Assembly: GCA_933228675.1 (NCBI GenBank)
Contig: OW121741.1
Span: 116,686,834-116,750,833 of the forward strand
Source of the DNA: Stomorhina lunata
Taxonomy: Eukaryota > Arthropoda > Insecta > Diptera > Rhiniidae
Length of the DNA: 64,000 bases
Reading direction: 5' to 3'
Below are positions 32,721 through 44,459 of this stretch, piece after piece. The first letter of the stretch is position 1. Every line of letters starts with the position of its first letter. A model generated the notes under the pieces. It saw only the letters and a program-made list of their open reading frames with translations. It did not search any database and had not been told where the DNA came from. Position numbers and translations under genes: made by a program.

Positions 32721-34160
32721 ATTCAGTGGAAATTGTACTTAAATCGCTTTGTATGCAATATTTTGTGTATCTTATACAAATTTTATTCTTATGTTCATTA
32801 CTCAAATCTAAAATCCCAGCATTTGAACCATAAACATATTTTAAACCACTTAAAAAATATTTCTTTTTATTTAAACGTCTGTTTCCTTGGCCAGGAGTGT
32901 ATTCTTTGTATTGGTTAGCTCTATATCTGGTCCTGTCTGTCTTTATGATTGTGGTCATATTTTTTCACTGTTAAATCCCACATAATCGTTAATACGTTAT
33001 TGGTTTGGCAATATCTTATGTGTGTATTGGCTGGTGCTATATCCTTAAACTACTTTCATTTTAAAAGTGTGTGTTTGTGTAAGATGGCTCTATTGTCAAA
33101 TAAATGTAGATACCAAGTATTTATAGAAAAGTTTAACTAAAGGTATAAAACCAGCATGTGTCTTAAAAAAATACTCATATATTATTTTCATATGAGGATA
33201 TTAAAAGCAGAAGAGGATTTGGAATGTGGAAGGGTCAAGTCGACTTTTTAGATGTTAAAGAAAGGGAAATATATGTCTTTGTAGCCAATTATGCCCAGTG
33301 TAGTGGCATTACAAACATAAGTATGTATTGGTATCAATATAGCAACCATCATCTAATTCCTAGACTAACAAATACATTGACAAAACTTCATTCTGTGTCT
33401 CTTCAGCCACAAGAAAACACCGCCAAACAGATGGTCCTGAGCAATAAAGACAAATATGAAAACAATTCGATTAAGCAATTTTTTCCATGATTCTTTTCAC
33501 TTCCATTTTCCCCCATTTTATCCACAAATTTATTGCTTCTAAACATATTTTTTTGGGTATTTTTTTCAAAGCTTATAAATATCTATTTATCTCACCACAA
33601 GCAAAGACAATAATGGGCGTTAGGTAGGTAACAAGTAAATGTATCTACCAAAACACAAGGTAAAAGCCGCAGAATATTTTCCAAATGACTTTTTCCCCAA
33701 AGTATACTATAGAAAAAGAAAGAACAAACTATATAATATTCCTTTAAAGTGAGTGTTAAAAAGCCTAAAATGCAACATTAAGTGGGTAGTTTAGAAATAT
33801 TTATCTTTATGTCTTTAATAAATAACAATTTTAAATCTAACACAAATAAGAAGAAAAAAACTTAGTATATTTTCAAATTAGATCGTTATAGGTATTATTC
33901 GGGAATTGTTATCACTTTTTTTTGGTGGGAGGGAGGCTAAAGTCTATATTAGCTGTGAATATTTGTTTTTATGACCGAAATGTTTTGTTTGGAATTTTTA
34001 ATTCAACAACTTTTTTAAATTAAATAAGATATGGGCTATTTATTCTGAAATTGTTTGAGTTTTGGAGAAGAAGCAGAAAATTAGATTTTGATTTTAATTA
34101 AGTTTGGAAAAATTTGGTTGTGTAGCGAAAGCAATTTATTGTAATGTCCCATTAAAATTC
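32721..34160. other. AT-rich spacer, no gene seen
   Basis: About 1.4 kb with several short open frames (32636-33140 and 33224-33490). The 88-codon frame at 33224 is the least repetitive open frame in the window, but I recognise no domain, splice pattern or partner, so I do not call a gene. Confidence 0.5.
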
Positions 34161-36440
34161 GCTGAAAAATCACTATTTAAAGGGACTTTCTTTTTAATCT
34201 TCACTTTTTATAGGGAGTTTTTCAAAAATTCACATTTTAAAGGGAATTTTTAAAAAATAATTTTTTTAGGGAATTTTGTATAACTCACTTTTTTCCGCAA
34301 TTTTTAAAAAATTCACTTTTAATAGGGAATTTTTAAAAAATTTACTTTTTATACTGAATTTTCCAAAAATTCCCTTTTTATAGGGAATTTTTTAAAAATA
34401 TTTTAAAAATTTAATATTTACAGGAAATTTTTCAAAAATGTTCTATTCTATAGGAAATTTTTCAAAAATTTACTTTTTATAGGAAATTTTTCAAAAAAAA
34501 ATTTACTTTTTATAGGAACATTTTTATTTTTTTTTTACTTTTTATAGGAAATTTTTAAAACTTTACTTATTTTGGGAAATTTTTCCAAAAATTTACTTTT
34601 TATGGGAAATTTTTCTATTTTAAGGTTATTTTTGTTTAATTTTCTATTATAGGAAATTTTTCAAAAATTTACTTTTATAGGAAATTTTTCAAAAATTTAC
34701 TATTTATAGGATATTTTTCAAAAATTTACTTTTTATAGGAACTTTTTTAAAAATTTTTCAAAAATTTAATATTTACAGGAAATTTTTCAAAAATGTTCTA
34801 TGTTTAGGTTATTTTTTTTTTTTAATTTTCTATTATAGGAAATTTTTCAAAAATTTACAATTTATGGGACATTTTGTAAAAATATACTATTTAAGGAAAT
34901 TTTTCAGAAATTTACTATTTTTAGGAAATTTTTCAAAAATTTACTATTTTTTGAAAATTTTTCAAAAATTTACCTTTTGTAGGAAATTTTTCAAAATTTT
35001 ACCTTTTGTAGGAAATTTTTCAAAAATTTACAGTTTATGGGATATTTTTTAAAATATCCAAATATTTTTCAAAAATTTTTTTTATTAAATTTTTCAAAAA
35101 TTTACTTTTTAAGGGAAAATTTTCAAAAATCTACTATTTATGGAAAATTTTTCAAAAATTTTATATTCATAGGAAATTTTTAAAAAATTTACTAATTATA
35201 GGAAATTTTTCAAAAATTTAAATTTTTAAAAAATTTTCTGCTCATAGGAAAATTTTTAATTTTTTTTAACTTTTTATAGGAAATTTTTTAAAATTTACTT
35301 ATTTTAGGAATTTTTTCCAAAAATTTACTATTTTTGGAAAATTTTTCAAAAATTTACTATTTTTAGGAAAGTTTTCAGAAATTTACTATATTCAAAAATT
35401 TACTATTTTTATAGAAAATTTTTCAAAAATTAACTATTTTTATAGGAAATTTTTCAAAATTTTACTATTTTTACAGGAAATTTTTCAAAAATTTACTATT
35501 TTTTATAAGAAAATTTACTATTTTTATAGGAAAATTTAAAAAAAATTCCTATTTTTATAGGAAATATTTCAAAAATTTGTTTTTTTTTTTAAATTTACTA
35601 TTTATAGGAAATTTTTAAAAATTTACTACTTACAGGGAATTTTGCAAAAATTTTCTATTTTTAGGGAATTTTTTTAAAATTTTCTATTATAGGAATTTTT
35701 TTTTAAGTTACTATTTTGTAAGAAATTTTTCAAAAAATTATTATTTATAGGAATTTTTCAAAATTTTACTATTTGTAGGAAATTTTTCAAAAATTTTCTA
35801 TTTATAGGAAATTTTTTAAAATATACTATTTATATAAAATTTTTCAAAAATTTACTATTTTAAGGAAATTTTTAAAAAATTATCTATTTGTAGAAAATTT
35901 TTTAAAAGTTTGCTATTTTAAGGAAATTTTTCATAAATTTGCTATTATTAAGAAATTTTTGAGATGTTTACAATTTTTAGAGAATTTTTCAAAAATTAAC
36001 TATTCAAATTAAATTTTTCAAAAATTTACTATTTATAGGAGTTTTTGAAAAATTTTCTATTTTTAGAAAATTTTTCAAATTTTGGTATTTATAGGAGATT
36101 TTTCAAATTTAAGCATTAAAAGGTAATTTTTCAAATATTTACTATTTTTAGGCAATTTTTCAAAATAATTGCTATTTATAGGAAATTTTCCAAAATTTAT
36201 TATTTATAGAAAATTTTTTAAATTTTACTATTTAAAAAATTTTTCAAAAATGTGCTATTTATGGGAAATTTTTCAAAAATTTACTTTTTCTAGAAAATTT
36301 TTCAAAAATTTACTATAATTATGAAGTTTTTAGAAAATTTACTATTTGTAGGAAATTTTTTAAAAATTTACTATTTTAGGAACTTTTTTAAAAATTTACT
36401 CTTTAAAAAATTCCCCTTAAAAGTAAAACTTTGAACAATT
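34161..36440 (+). repeat. 29-bp AT-rich tandem array, degenerate
   Basis: About 75 units of ATAGGAAATTTTTCAAAAATTTA plus CTATTT, heavily diverged, with many T-run insertions and units of 27 to 31 bp. Same family as 24712-27183 but with a shorter T-run before the next unit. The small open frames here (for example 34864-35052) are by-products. Confidence 0.92.
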
Positions 36441-37704
36441 TTTTTTCTTACATTTTAATAAAATTCATCTGATAGACTTTAAGAATGACCAAGGAAAATT
36501 GGAAGATAATTGAACCTACTTAAGGTAAGCACTTTAATTTTAAAGCTTCATTGGTCAATAAGAGCAGATTCTTGTTAATGCTTAACATTTAAAGATATTA
36601 CGTGGCAAAGTATTTAGTACCAAAAAAGGGGGAACTTATATTTAAAACTTTAGTATGATACTCAAGTATACAAACTTTTATATAAAAGTAGGGCTAAGAA
36701 AAAAATTGGGGTGAAATTTAGTTGCTTACACTAAAGTAGAGTATGCTTTAGCCTTGCTATTCGGTAGTAGTGGTAATGAATCCATTCAGTTTAAAGTATT
36801 CGTAGTATGTATTTATGCAAAAAGTACTTAGAATGATTTCTTCAACCATTGCTACTATAGTATTTTAAGTACTTCTTTTATTGTTGTTGCTATTATTGTT
36901 GATGTGAAAATCTGTGCTTGATAGCCTTAAAGGACTATTACGGTTGTAGGCAGTTATAAAAATCTTAAAATAAAATACTAAACAATTTTAAATTCTCCTC
37001 TAGTAGCCCAAAAATTCAACCAAGAGTAAGAAAATGTTGTACAATCATCGCTTACCACATTTCATTGTAATTTCCATAAGAAACCCATTTAAAATCAGCA
37101 GCTTAATGCCAATAGAGGAAAAACTAAAGGAGCTAAAGGAAAGAAGAAAAACAAAAAAAAAAATCAAATAAATAAAACCACCAAAATGAAAATTAAGGTA
37201 TAGAGCTCTCAACCCTATACGGGGCTACTGCTGTATACTCGTATGTATGCACGGGCATTTAAGAGGGTACTTTATATGCAAAGTGAACTGTGAAAAAATT
37301 GTAGTAATTTTTTCCGCATCTTAAAGGGACATAGACTTTTGCCTAGGCTATAATAGCATCAGCGACCAACTTCAATTGTAAAAACCCTAAATAAATTTTA
37401 TTTTGGGCATGATGCAAAATCTACTCTCAAATAACCATTAAATGTATTGATATCCTTCCAGGCTACTTCAGGAAATTCATTGATACGTATGAAAAAAAAA
37501 TTTGAAAACTTATGTAAAGCCAATGGGGATGAGAAAGAAGAAAATATTTTCGAAATCAACCTATTAAATCTAGAAGGTAAACCGTGCGAAATATTGAATT
37601 TGTTTGCTAGCAGATAACTTTTTTTGAAAGGAAAGATGCTTTCTAAGCTGCTTTAAGCTTCAATGGGCATTAAGCAGTTTTTTAAACGAATGAAATCGTT
37701 TTCT
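36441..37704. other. Spacer, no gene seen
   Basis: About 1.26 kb of mixed AT-rich sequence. Includes a purine-rich stretch (about 37110-37180). No coding feature is recognised. Confidence 0.55.
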
Positions 37705-39065
37705 TATATAAATAAGGAAATTTTTAAAAATTTACTATTTTTATAGGAAAATTTGAAAAAAATTTCTTATAAAAATATAAAATTTTTCAAAAATTTGTGT
37801 AGAAAATTATCAATAATTTTGTGCTTTTAAAAGACATTTTTCAAAAATTTTTTATTTTTATAGGAAATTTTTCAAAAATTTATAATTTTTATAGGAAATT
37901 TTTCACAAATTTAATATTTTTATATGAAATTTTTCAAAAATTTAATATTTTTATATGAAATTTTTCAAAAATTTACTATTTTCAAAGGAATTTTTGTTTC
38001 AAATATGTACTATTTTTATAGGAAAATTTTCAAAAATTTACTGTTTTTATAGGAAACTTTTCAAAAATTTACTATTTTTATAGGAAAATTTTCAAAAATT
38101 TACCATTTTTATAGGAAATTTTCAAAAATTGACTATTTTTATAGGAAATTTTTCAAAGATTTACTATTTTTATAGAAAATTTTTCAAAAATTTACTATTT
38201 TTATAGGAAATTTTTCAAAAATTTGCTATTGTAGGAAAATTTTCAAAAATTTACTATTTTAATTTTTTAATTTTTAATTTTTTCAAAAATTTACTATTTT
38301 TATAGGAAATTTTCCAAAAATTTACTATTTGTATTGGAAATTTTTCAAAAATTTACTACTTTTATAGGAAATTTTTAAAAAATTTACTATTTTTATAAGA
38401 AATTTTTCAAAAATTTCCTATTTTTATAGAAAGTTTTTCAAAAATTTACTATTTTTATAAGAAAATTTTAAAAAATTTACTATTTTTATAGGAAATTTTT
38501 CAAAAATTTACTACTATTATAGGAAAATTTTCAAAAATTTACTATTTTTATAATAAATTTTTCAAAAATTTACTATTTTTATAGGAAATTTTTCAAAAAT
38601 TTACTACTTTTCTAGGAAATTTTTCAAAAATTTACTATTTTTCTAGGAAAATTTTCAAAAATTTACTATTTTTCTAGGAAAATTTTCAAAAATTTACTAT
38701 TTTTCTACGAAATTTCTTATTTTTATAGGAAATTTTTAAAAAAATTTTTATTTTTATGGGAAATTTTTCAAAAATTTCTTATTTTTATAGGAAATTTTTC
38801 AAAAATGTTTTTTTTTAAGGAAATTTTTCAAAAATTTCTTATTTTTATAGGGAATTTTTCAAAAATTTGTGATTTTTATAAGAAGTTTTTAAAAAAGTTC
38901 TTTTTTTTATAAGAAATTTTTCAAAAATATCTTATTTTTATAAAAAAATTTTCAAAAATTTCCTAGTTTATAAGAAATTTTTCAAAAATTTCCTATTTTT
39001 ATAGGAAATTTTTCAGAAATTTCTTATTTTTAAAGGAAATTTTTCAAAAATTTCTTATTTAAAAA
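37705..39065 (+). repeat. 31-bp AT-rich tandem array
   Basis: About 44 units of ATAGGAAATTTTTCAAAAATTT plus ACTATTTTT, changing to a TCTTATTTTT ending from about 38700. Both subtypes occur side by side, with the transition inside one array. Confidence 0.94.
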
Positions 39066-39569
39066 ACATTCGATATTTCTATTATTGAATTCCTTTCCAT
39101 CCCTTTTGCATTTCAAGGGTCATAGAGGAAATAGACTTGAGTATAAATAGAATATAATACATAGAAGCCTAAATAATTACTACATGTTTAGAATATTTGG
39201 GTTTAGAATGCAGGGATTTAAATTTGAATTATTGAAGTATTATCGATACTTTTCACTAAAATAAGCAAATTTAATTGAAAATTTTTGGGCATAAAAGGGA
39301 AGCCATTACAAAATGATTTTTGTTTCAAAAAGACATTATTATTTGCATTAATGTTGCGTTTTTATCGTATTTAATGATCATAATTTATTTGGGGCTCTTT
39401 AGAAATTTTTCGTTTATTTTCAGATTTTAATAGTTAAAAATATCGTTAAATATATTCAATGAATTTTCCCTTCATGCTTTTATTTAATTCATTAAATATA
39501 ATCCCTTACTTTATTTATGGCATAAACTTAGGGTTTAAGATTTTTTGTTTTTGCTTAAAAATTAAAAAT
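39066..39569. other. Short spacer, no gene seen
   Basis: About 500 bp of AT-rich sequence between two arrays. Nothing recognised. Confidence 0.55.
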
Positions 39570-41763
39570 TTTTTCAAAGTACAAATTTTTCGAAAATTTC
39601 TTAAACAATTTTCTATTTTGAAAGGAAATTTTTCAAAATTTTTCTATTTTGATAGGAAATTTTTCAAAAATTTTCTGGTTTTACAGGAAATATTTCAAAA
39701 ATTTTCTATTTTTATAGGAAATTTTTTAAAAATTTTTTATTTTTATAGGAAATTTTTCAAAAATTTCTTATTTTTAAATGAAATTTTTCAAAAATTTTCT
39801 ATTTCTATATTATATTTTTCAAAAATTTTGTATGTTTATAGAAAATTTCAATTTTTTTTTTTATTTTATAGAAAATTTTTCAAAAATTTTTTATTTTTCA
39901 AAAATTAGTTTATTTTTTTTAGAATTTATTTTTTAATTTTCTTTTTTCATAGGAAATAATTTAAAAATTTTCTTTTTTAATAAAAAATTTTGAAAAATTT
40001 TATATTTTTATAGAAAATTATTTAATTTTATAAGAAATTTTAAAAAAATTTCTTATTTTTATAAGAATTTTTTAAAACATTTTTATTGGAAATTTTTAAA
40101 AATTTCTTATTTTAATAGGAAATTTTTAAAAAATTTCTTATTTTTATAGGAAATTTTTAAAAAATTTCTTATTTTTATAGGAAATTTTTTAAGATTTTCT
40201 TATTTTTATAGAAAGTTTTCAAAAATTTCTTATTTTTGTAGGAAATTTTTCAAAATTTTCTTATTGTTATAGGAAATTTTTCAAAAATTTCTTATTTTTG
40301 TAGAAAATTTTTAAAAAAATTCTTATTTTTATAGGAAATTTTTCAAAAATTTCTTATTTTTATAGGAAATTTTTCAATGGTTTCTTATTTTTTATAGGAA
40401 ACTTTTCAAAATTTTCTTATTTTTAAAGGAAATTTTTTAAAAATTTCTTACTTTTATAGGAATTTTTTTAAAAATTTCTTATTTTTATAGGAAATTTTTA
40501 AAAAATTCTAATTTTTATAATAATATTTTTAAAAAATTCCTTACTTTTATAGGAAATTTTTAAAAAATTTCCTATTTTTATAGGAAATTTTTCAAACATT
40601 TCTTATTTTTATAGGAAATTTTTAAAAAATTTCTTATTTTTATAAGAAATTTTTTGAAAATTTCTTATTTTTATAGGAAATTTTTCAAAAGTTTCTTATT
40701 TTAATAGGAAATTTTTCAAAAATTTCTTATTTTTATAGGAAATTTTTCAAAAATTTCTTATTTTTATAGGAAATTTTTCAAAAATTTCTTATTTTTATAG
40801 GAAATTCTTCAAAAATTTCTTATTTTTATAGAAAATTTTTCAAAAATTTCTTATTTTTATAGGAAATTTTTCAAAAAATTGTTATTTTTATAGGAAATTT
40901 TTAAAAAATTTCTTATTTTTATAGGAAAATTTTCAAAAATTTCTTATTTTTATAGGAAATTTTTCAAAAAATTGTTATTTTTATAGGAAATTTTTAAAAA
41001 ATTTCTTATTTTTATAGGAAATTTTTTAAAAATTTCTTATTTTTATAGGAAATTTTTCAAAAATTTCTTATTTTTATAGGAAATTTTTCAAAATTTTCTT
41101 ATTTTTATAGGAAATTTTTCAAAAATTTCTTTCTTTATAAGAATTTTTCAAAAATTTTTTATTTGTATAGGAATTTTTTCAAACATTTCTTATTTTTATA
41201 GGAAATTTTTCAAAAATTTCTTACCTTTATACGATTTTTTTCAAAATTTTCTTATTTTTATAGGAAATTTTTCAAAAATTTCTTATTTTTCAAAACTTTC
41301 TTATTTTTCAAAACTTTCTTATTTTTCAAAATTTCTTATTTTTGAAGAAAATTTTTCAAAAATTTCTTATTTTTCAAGGAAATTTTTCAAAATGTTCTTA
41401 TTTTTATAGGAAATTTTTCTAAAATTTCTTAGTTTTATAGAAAATTTTTCAAAAATTTCTTATTTTTATAGGAAATTTTTCAAAAATTTCTTATTTTTAA
41501 ATGAAATTTTTCAAAAATTTCTTATTTTTATGGGAAATTTTTCAAAAATTTCTTATTTTTATAGGAAATTTTTCAAAAATTTCTTATTTTTATTGGAAAT
41601 TTTTCAAAAATTTCTTTCTTTATAGGAATTTGTCAAAAATTTTTTATTTGTATAGGATTTTTTTCAAAAATTTCTTATTTTTATAGGAAATTTTTCAAAA
41701 ATTTCTTATTTTTATAGAAAATGTTATAGGCAATTTTTCAAAAATTTTCTATTTTTGTAGAAG
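39570..41763 (+). repeat. 31-bp AT-rich tandem array, CTTATTTTT subtype
   Basis: About 70 units of ATAGGAAATTTTTCAAAAATTT with a CTTATTTTT ending, most uniform at 40680-41130. Frames such as 39459-39908 and 41501-41686 (Phe/Lys/Asn-rich repeats) arise because three units span 93 bp. They are not genes. Confidence 0.95.
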
Positions 41764-42962
41764 AATAATAAAATTAACATTTTCAAGATAAATGATTTTG
41801 TCGTGTAGCATATCGATACATATACAATGCACGTGTGTTAAATGCAATTAAGTAACAATTATGAAATACATACTTATTAAGAAACTACGTTCATTTGTAC
41901 CTACTTACCTATAGATATGAATACTACGAGAAACTTCTGTTATGTACTTATTTGTATTCATTGCTTTAGTTTATGTTTTAAATTAAAATATTCTTATGTT
42001 TTCTTGCACCTTGCAGTTTGTCCTTACAGCTCCTACTTATACATGTACAGACAAAAGCCCTGCATCAAGTGCATGTTCTGGGGCTGGTGTTAGTGTTAAT
42101 GTATGTATGTGTGTGAAGTAATTGTGTTAGTGTTGTAATGTTATTTGTATTAAAACAGTAGAAATGTGCAATTAGTGGCAAACATTCAGAAATCCACAAA
42201 CATAAATAAAGTTGCATTGATCTCATCTCGTTGGTTGTTCTACTTTTAACTCCTGCTTAGCCACAAAATGTTGCAAATGCTCGCATACAAACGGACAGAC
42301 AGACATACACATACATAAATATAATTATATACATACGAGTATGCTTGAATTTATGCGAATGCATATTAATTTGTTAAACTTTGAGCAATGCGTATCTTCT
42401 AGCTATAGCCACATTTACAAGGTTTTAGCTAAAACCCTCATACCCATAAAGTAGACAAAGCAAATGCATTCCAAGTGCAATTAATTAACACAAGAGTAAG
42501 AATGTTATTGCATGTTGTTCATTTATTCTTTATAGAACAGCACTGTTTCCCAAAATGTTTGATAATTTACTTTGGAACTACTTTTAGGTTTCTTCTATTA
42601 AAAAAAGCTCTAAAATTATACAAAATTATGTAATTTTACTCTTTGGTTCCTTATTTCAGAAGAGAGGTTTAATAAAAATATTTAAGAAATTTTTTCGTTA
42701 GAAACAGTGTAAACAATACATTTGTTCTCCTATTATAACAAATACTTTATGCCAAAAATTAATTATTTATGCCGTAACTATTACTTTAACTTCCAAATTT
42801 GTGAGTTCAAACATTTAATGAAGTTATGGCCTTGCAACGCCCCACATCATATACTAAGACTATACTTAGTATTATACTCAGACTGAAGTTTGAAGGGGTC
42901 TTCTTTGATAGCTGATTACGGTCATCTTATTGAAATTAGATCTGCAGTACATATCTATCTAT
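41764..42962. other. Spacer, no gene seen
   Basis: About 1.2 kb. Holds short CATA/GACA-rich runs near 42290-42340. No gene supported. Confidence 0.55.
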
Positions 42963-43628
42963 GGCGACATGAAATAACCCCCAATGAAATAACGCCCAAT
43001 TACGAAAATGAAGTAAGCCCCAATAAAAATTGAAAAATGAAAATTGGGGATAATTTCACGTTTATTGGGCTTTATTTCACTATAAATTGGGATTTATTTC
43101 GTTATGAAGCTATTCCAGAAAAAAATATTATTTTAATTGGGATTTATTTCATGTAAATTTAATTTGGACTTTAATTCATTTTTTTTTGGAGTTTATTTCA
43201 TTTTCGTAAAAATTATGTTTTGAAGATTTTTCTGAATTCTAAACATTCTTAAAAATTTTTAGGAAGAATTTTTGCCGTTTTGTGTTATAGTATTTTTGAT
43301 GTTAATGAAAATATTTTGCTAAAAATTATTACTCCGTTAATGACTTTTGAGTAGTAAAGATCAATTTAAAATCATAAATTAAATTCGAAATTATTAGTGG
43401 TAGCCGTATTAATAGTATTGTAAATTTGTGTATTCGGTAGGCGAGAAACGACCATACACAAAAAAATCAATATATAACATTTTTTATTTGTTATATATTA
43501 TTTTTATTTTATCGAAATATGCCGATACGAATACAATCATGGAAGCCAAAAACACTCTATGAAGAATTCAAGCCTCTTCGCAAAATAAAAGAGAGTGGAT
43601 AAACCTTAATTGGTGTATAGAACAAATG

Positions 43629-43768
43629 GCGCCGCAGGCGAAAATTTAGTTTTGTAAAAAAATGGCTGTGAAAACTGTTTTTTGTAAAAAAAAATCGCGC
43701 GATTTTTTTTTACAAAAAACAGTTTTCACAGCCATTTTTTTACAAAACTAAATTTTCGCCTGCGGCGC
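43629..43768. repeat. Near-perfect 140-bp palindrome with no loop
   Basis: Arms of about 70 bp run from GCGCCGCAGGCG at 43629 to CGCCTGCGGCGC at 43768 and meet at TCGCGCGA. The only difference I find is one extra T in a T-run. The outer 12 bp are GC-rich, unlike the surroundings. Near identity implies a very recent origin, gene conversion, or an assembly fold-back. Confidence 0.93.
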
Positions 43769-43832
43769 TTTTCCCATTTTTTAATAAAATAATGTTCCCT
43801 ATAAACAAAATTCGTATTGAAATGAAAACTGA

Positions 43833-44077
43833 CGAGGTCTTGTTCGAAGATTTTTAATATTTGGAAGAAGATCGGGACAGATTCCTCAAGAAGTAAGAAG
43901 CGTTTATCCAAAGCTGTGTATTGTCTGTGTTTCTGAGGGACTTAACATCTTGCTTTTGCCTTGCAAACACTTTAAGGTTTGCAGTACATGCATTTTAAAA
44001 CTGCTGCAAATCGCGTTCGAAATGACGAAGCATTGACTGACCCTGTATGTCGCCAAACAATTCAAGTATTTTTGTAA
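43833..44077 (+). pseudogene. Degenerate RING-finger (C3HC4-type) coding fragment
   Basis: Frame 43833-44009 reads ...YPKLCIVCVSEGLN, then ILLLPCKHFKVCSTCILKLLQ. This is C-x2-C, 11 residues, C-x-H-x3-C-x2-C, the layout of the first six ligands of a RING domain. After one frameshift near 44010, the other frame continues RNDEALTDPVCRQTIQVF and stops at 44077, the place expected for the last CxxC, but the first Cys is Asp here. RING domains act as E3 ubiquitin ligases. This copy is broken and short and has no start. It sits inside the TIR element at 42963-44373, so it may be a captured host fragment or a relic of the element's own gene. Confidence 0.65.
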
Positions 44078-44459
44078 AAAACAATTTAAAAAATAAAACT
44101 AAAAAACTTATTTTTTGGGTCTTATTTCATTTTTTTGGGGATTATTTCATTAGGGTTTATTTCCTATTCTAACTTAATGTTAGTAAAAATTTTTAAAGTG
44201 ATTTCTGAAATTGGGTGTTATTTCGTTAAAATTAGGTATTATTTCGTCAAAAATTGGGTGTTTTTTCATATCTATTTCCTAGAATTTATTTCTTTTTTTG
44301 CTGCTAATATAATTGGGGTTTATTTCATTTTCGTAAATGGGCGTTATTTCATTGGGGGTTATTTCATGTCGCCTCTATCTATATCTATAAAAAATGTCTA
44401 TATCCAATGTCTTTGGATGTTGTTTGTTGGGAAGGATCTCCGATGGTGTGGTTGTTGGT

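Larger units (their letters stand above)
42963..44373. mobile_element. Long-TIR DNA transposon, Mutator-like, non-autonomous
   Basis: Begins GGCGACATGAAATAACCCCC and ends with its inverse. The inverted ends match for about 62 bp with three mismatches. A 9-bp TCTATCTAT lies directly outside both ends (42954-42962 and 44374-44382), the size typical of Mutator-like elements, although TCTA is a simple repeat here. Inside each end, words such as GGGxTTATTTCATTTTCG recur several times, in opposite orientation at the two ends. No transposase frame is left. It carries a 140-bp palindrome (43629-43768) and a broken RING-finger coding fragment (43833-44077). Superfamily placement rests on TSD length and TIR length. 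Confidence 0.8.

Noticed and set aside
33224..33490. 88-codon non-repetitive frame
   Set aside because: Length is within chance for AT-rich DNA and no family is recognisable. Noted in the spacer entry only.
39459..39908. 149-residue Phe/Lys/Asn-rich frame
   Set aside because: A 31-bp array read in one frame. The residue pattern repeats every three units (93 bp) and has no independent domain.
43629..43768. microRNA precursor
   Set aside because: Arms of 70 bp with no loop and near-perfect pairing are far longer and more perfect than a fly pre-miRNA. A young palindrome or dsRNA source is more likely.
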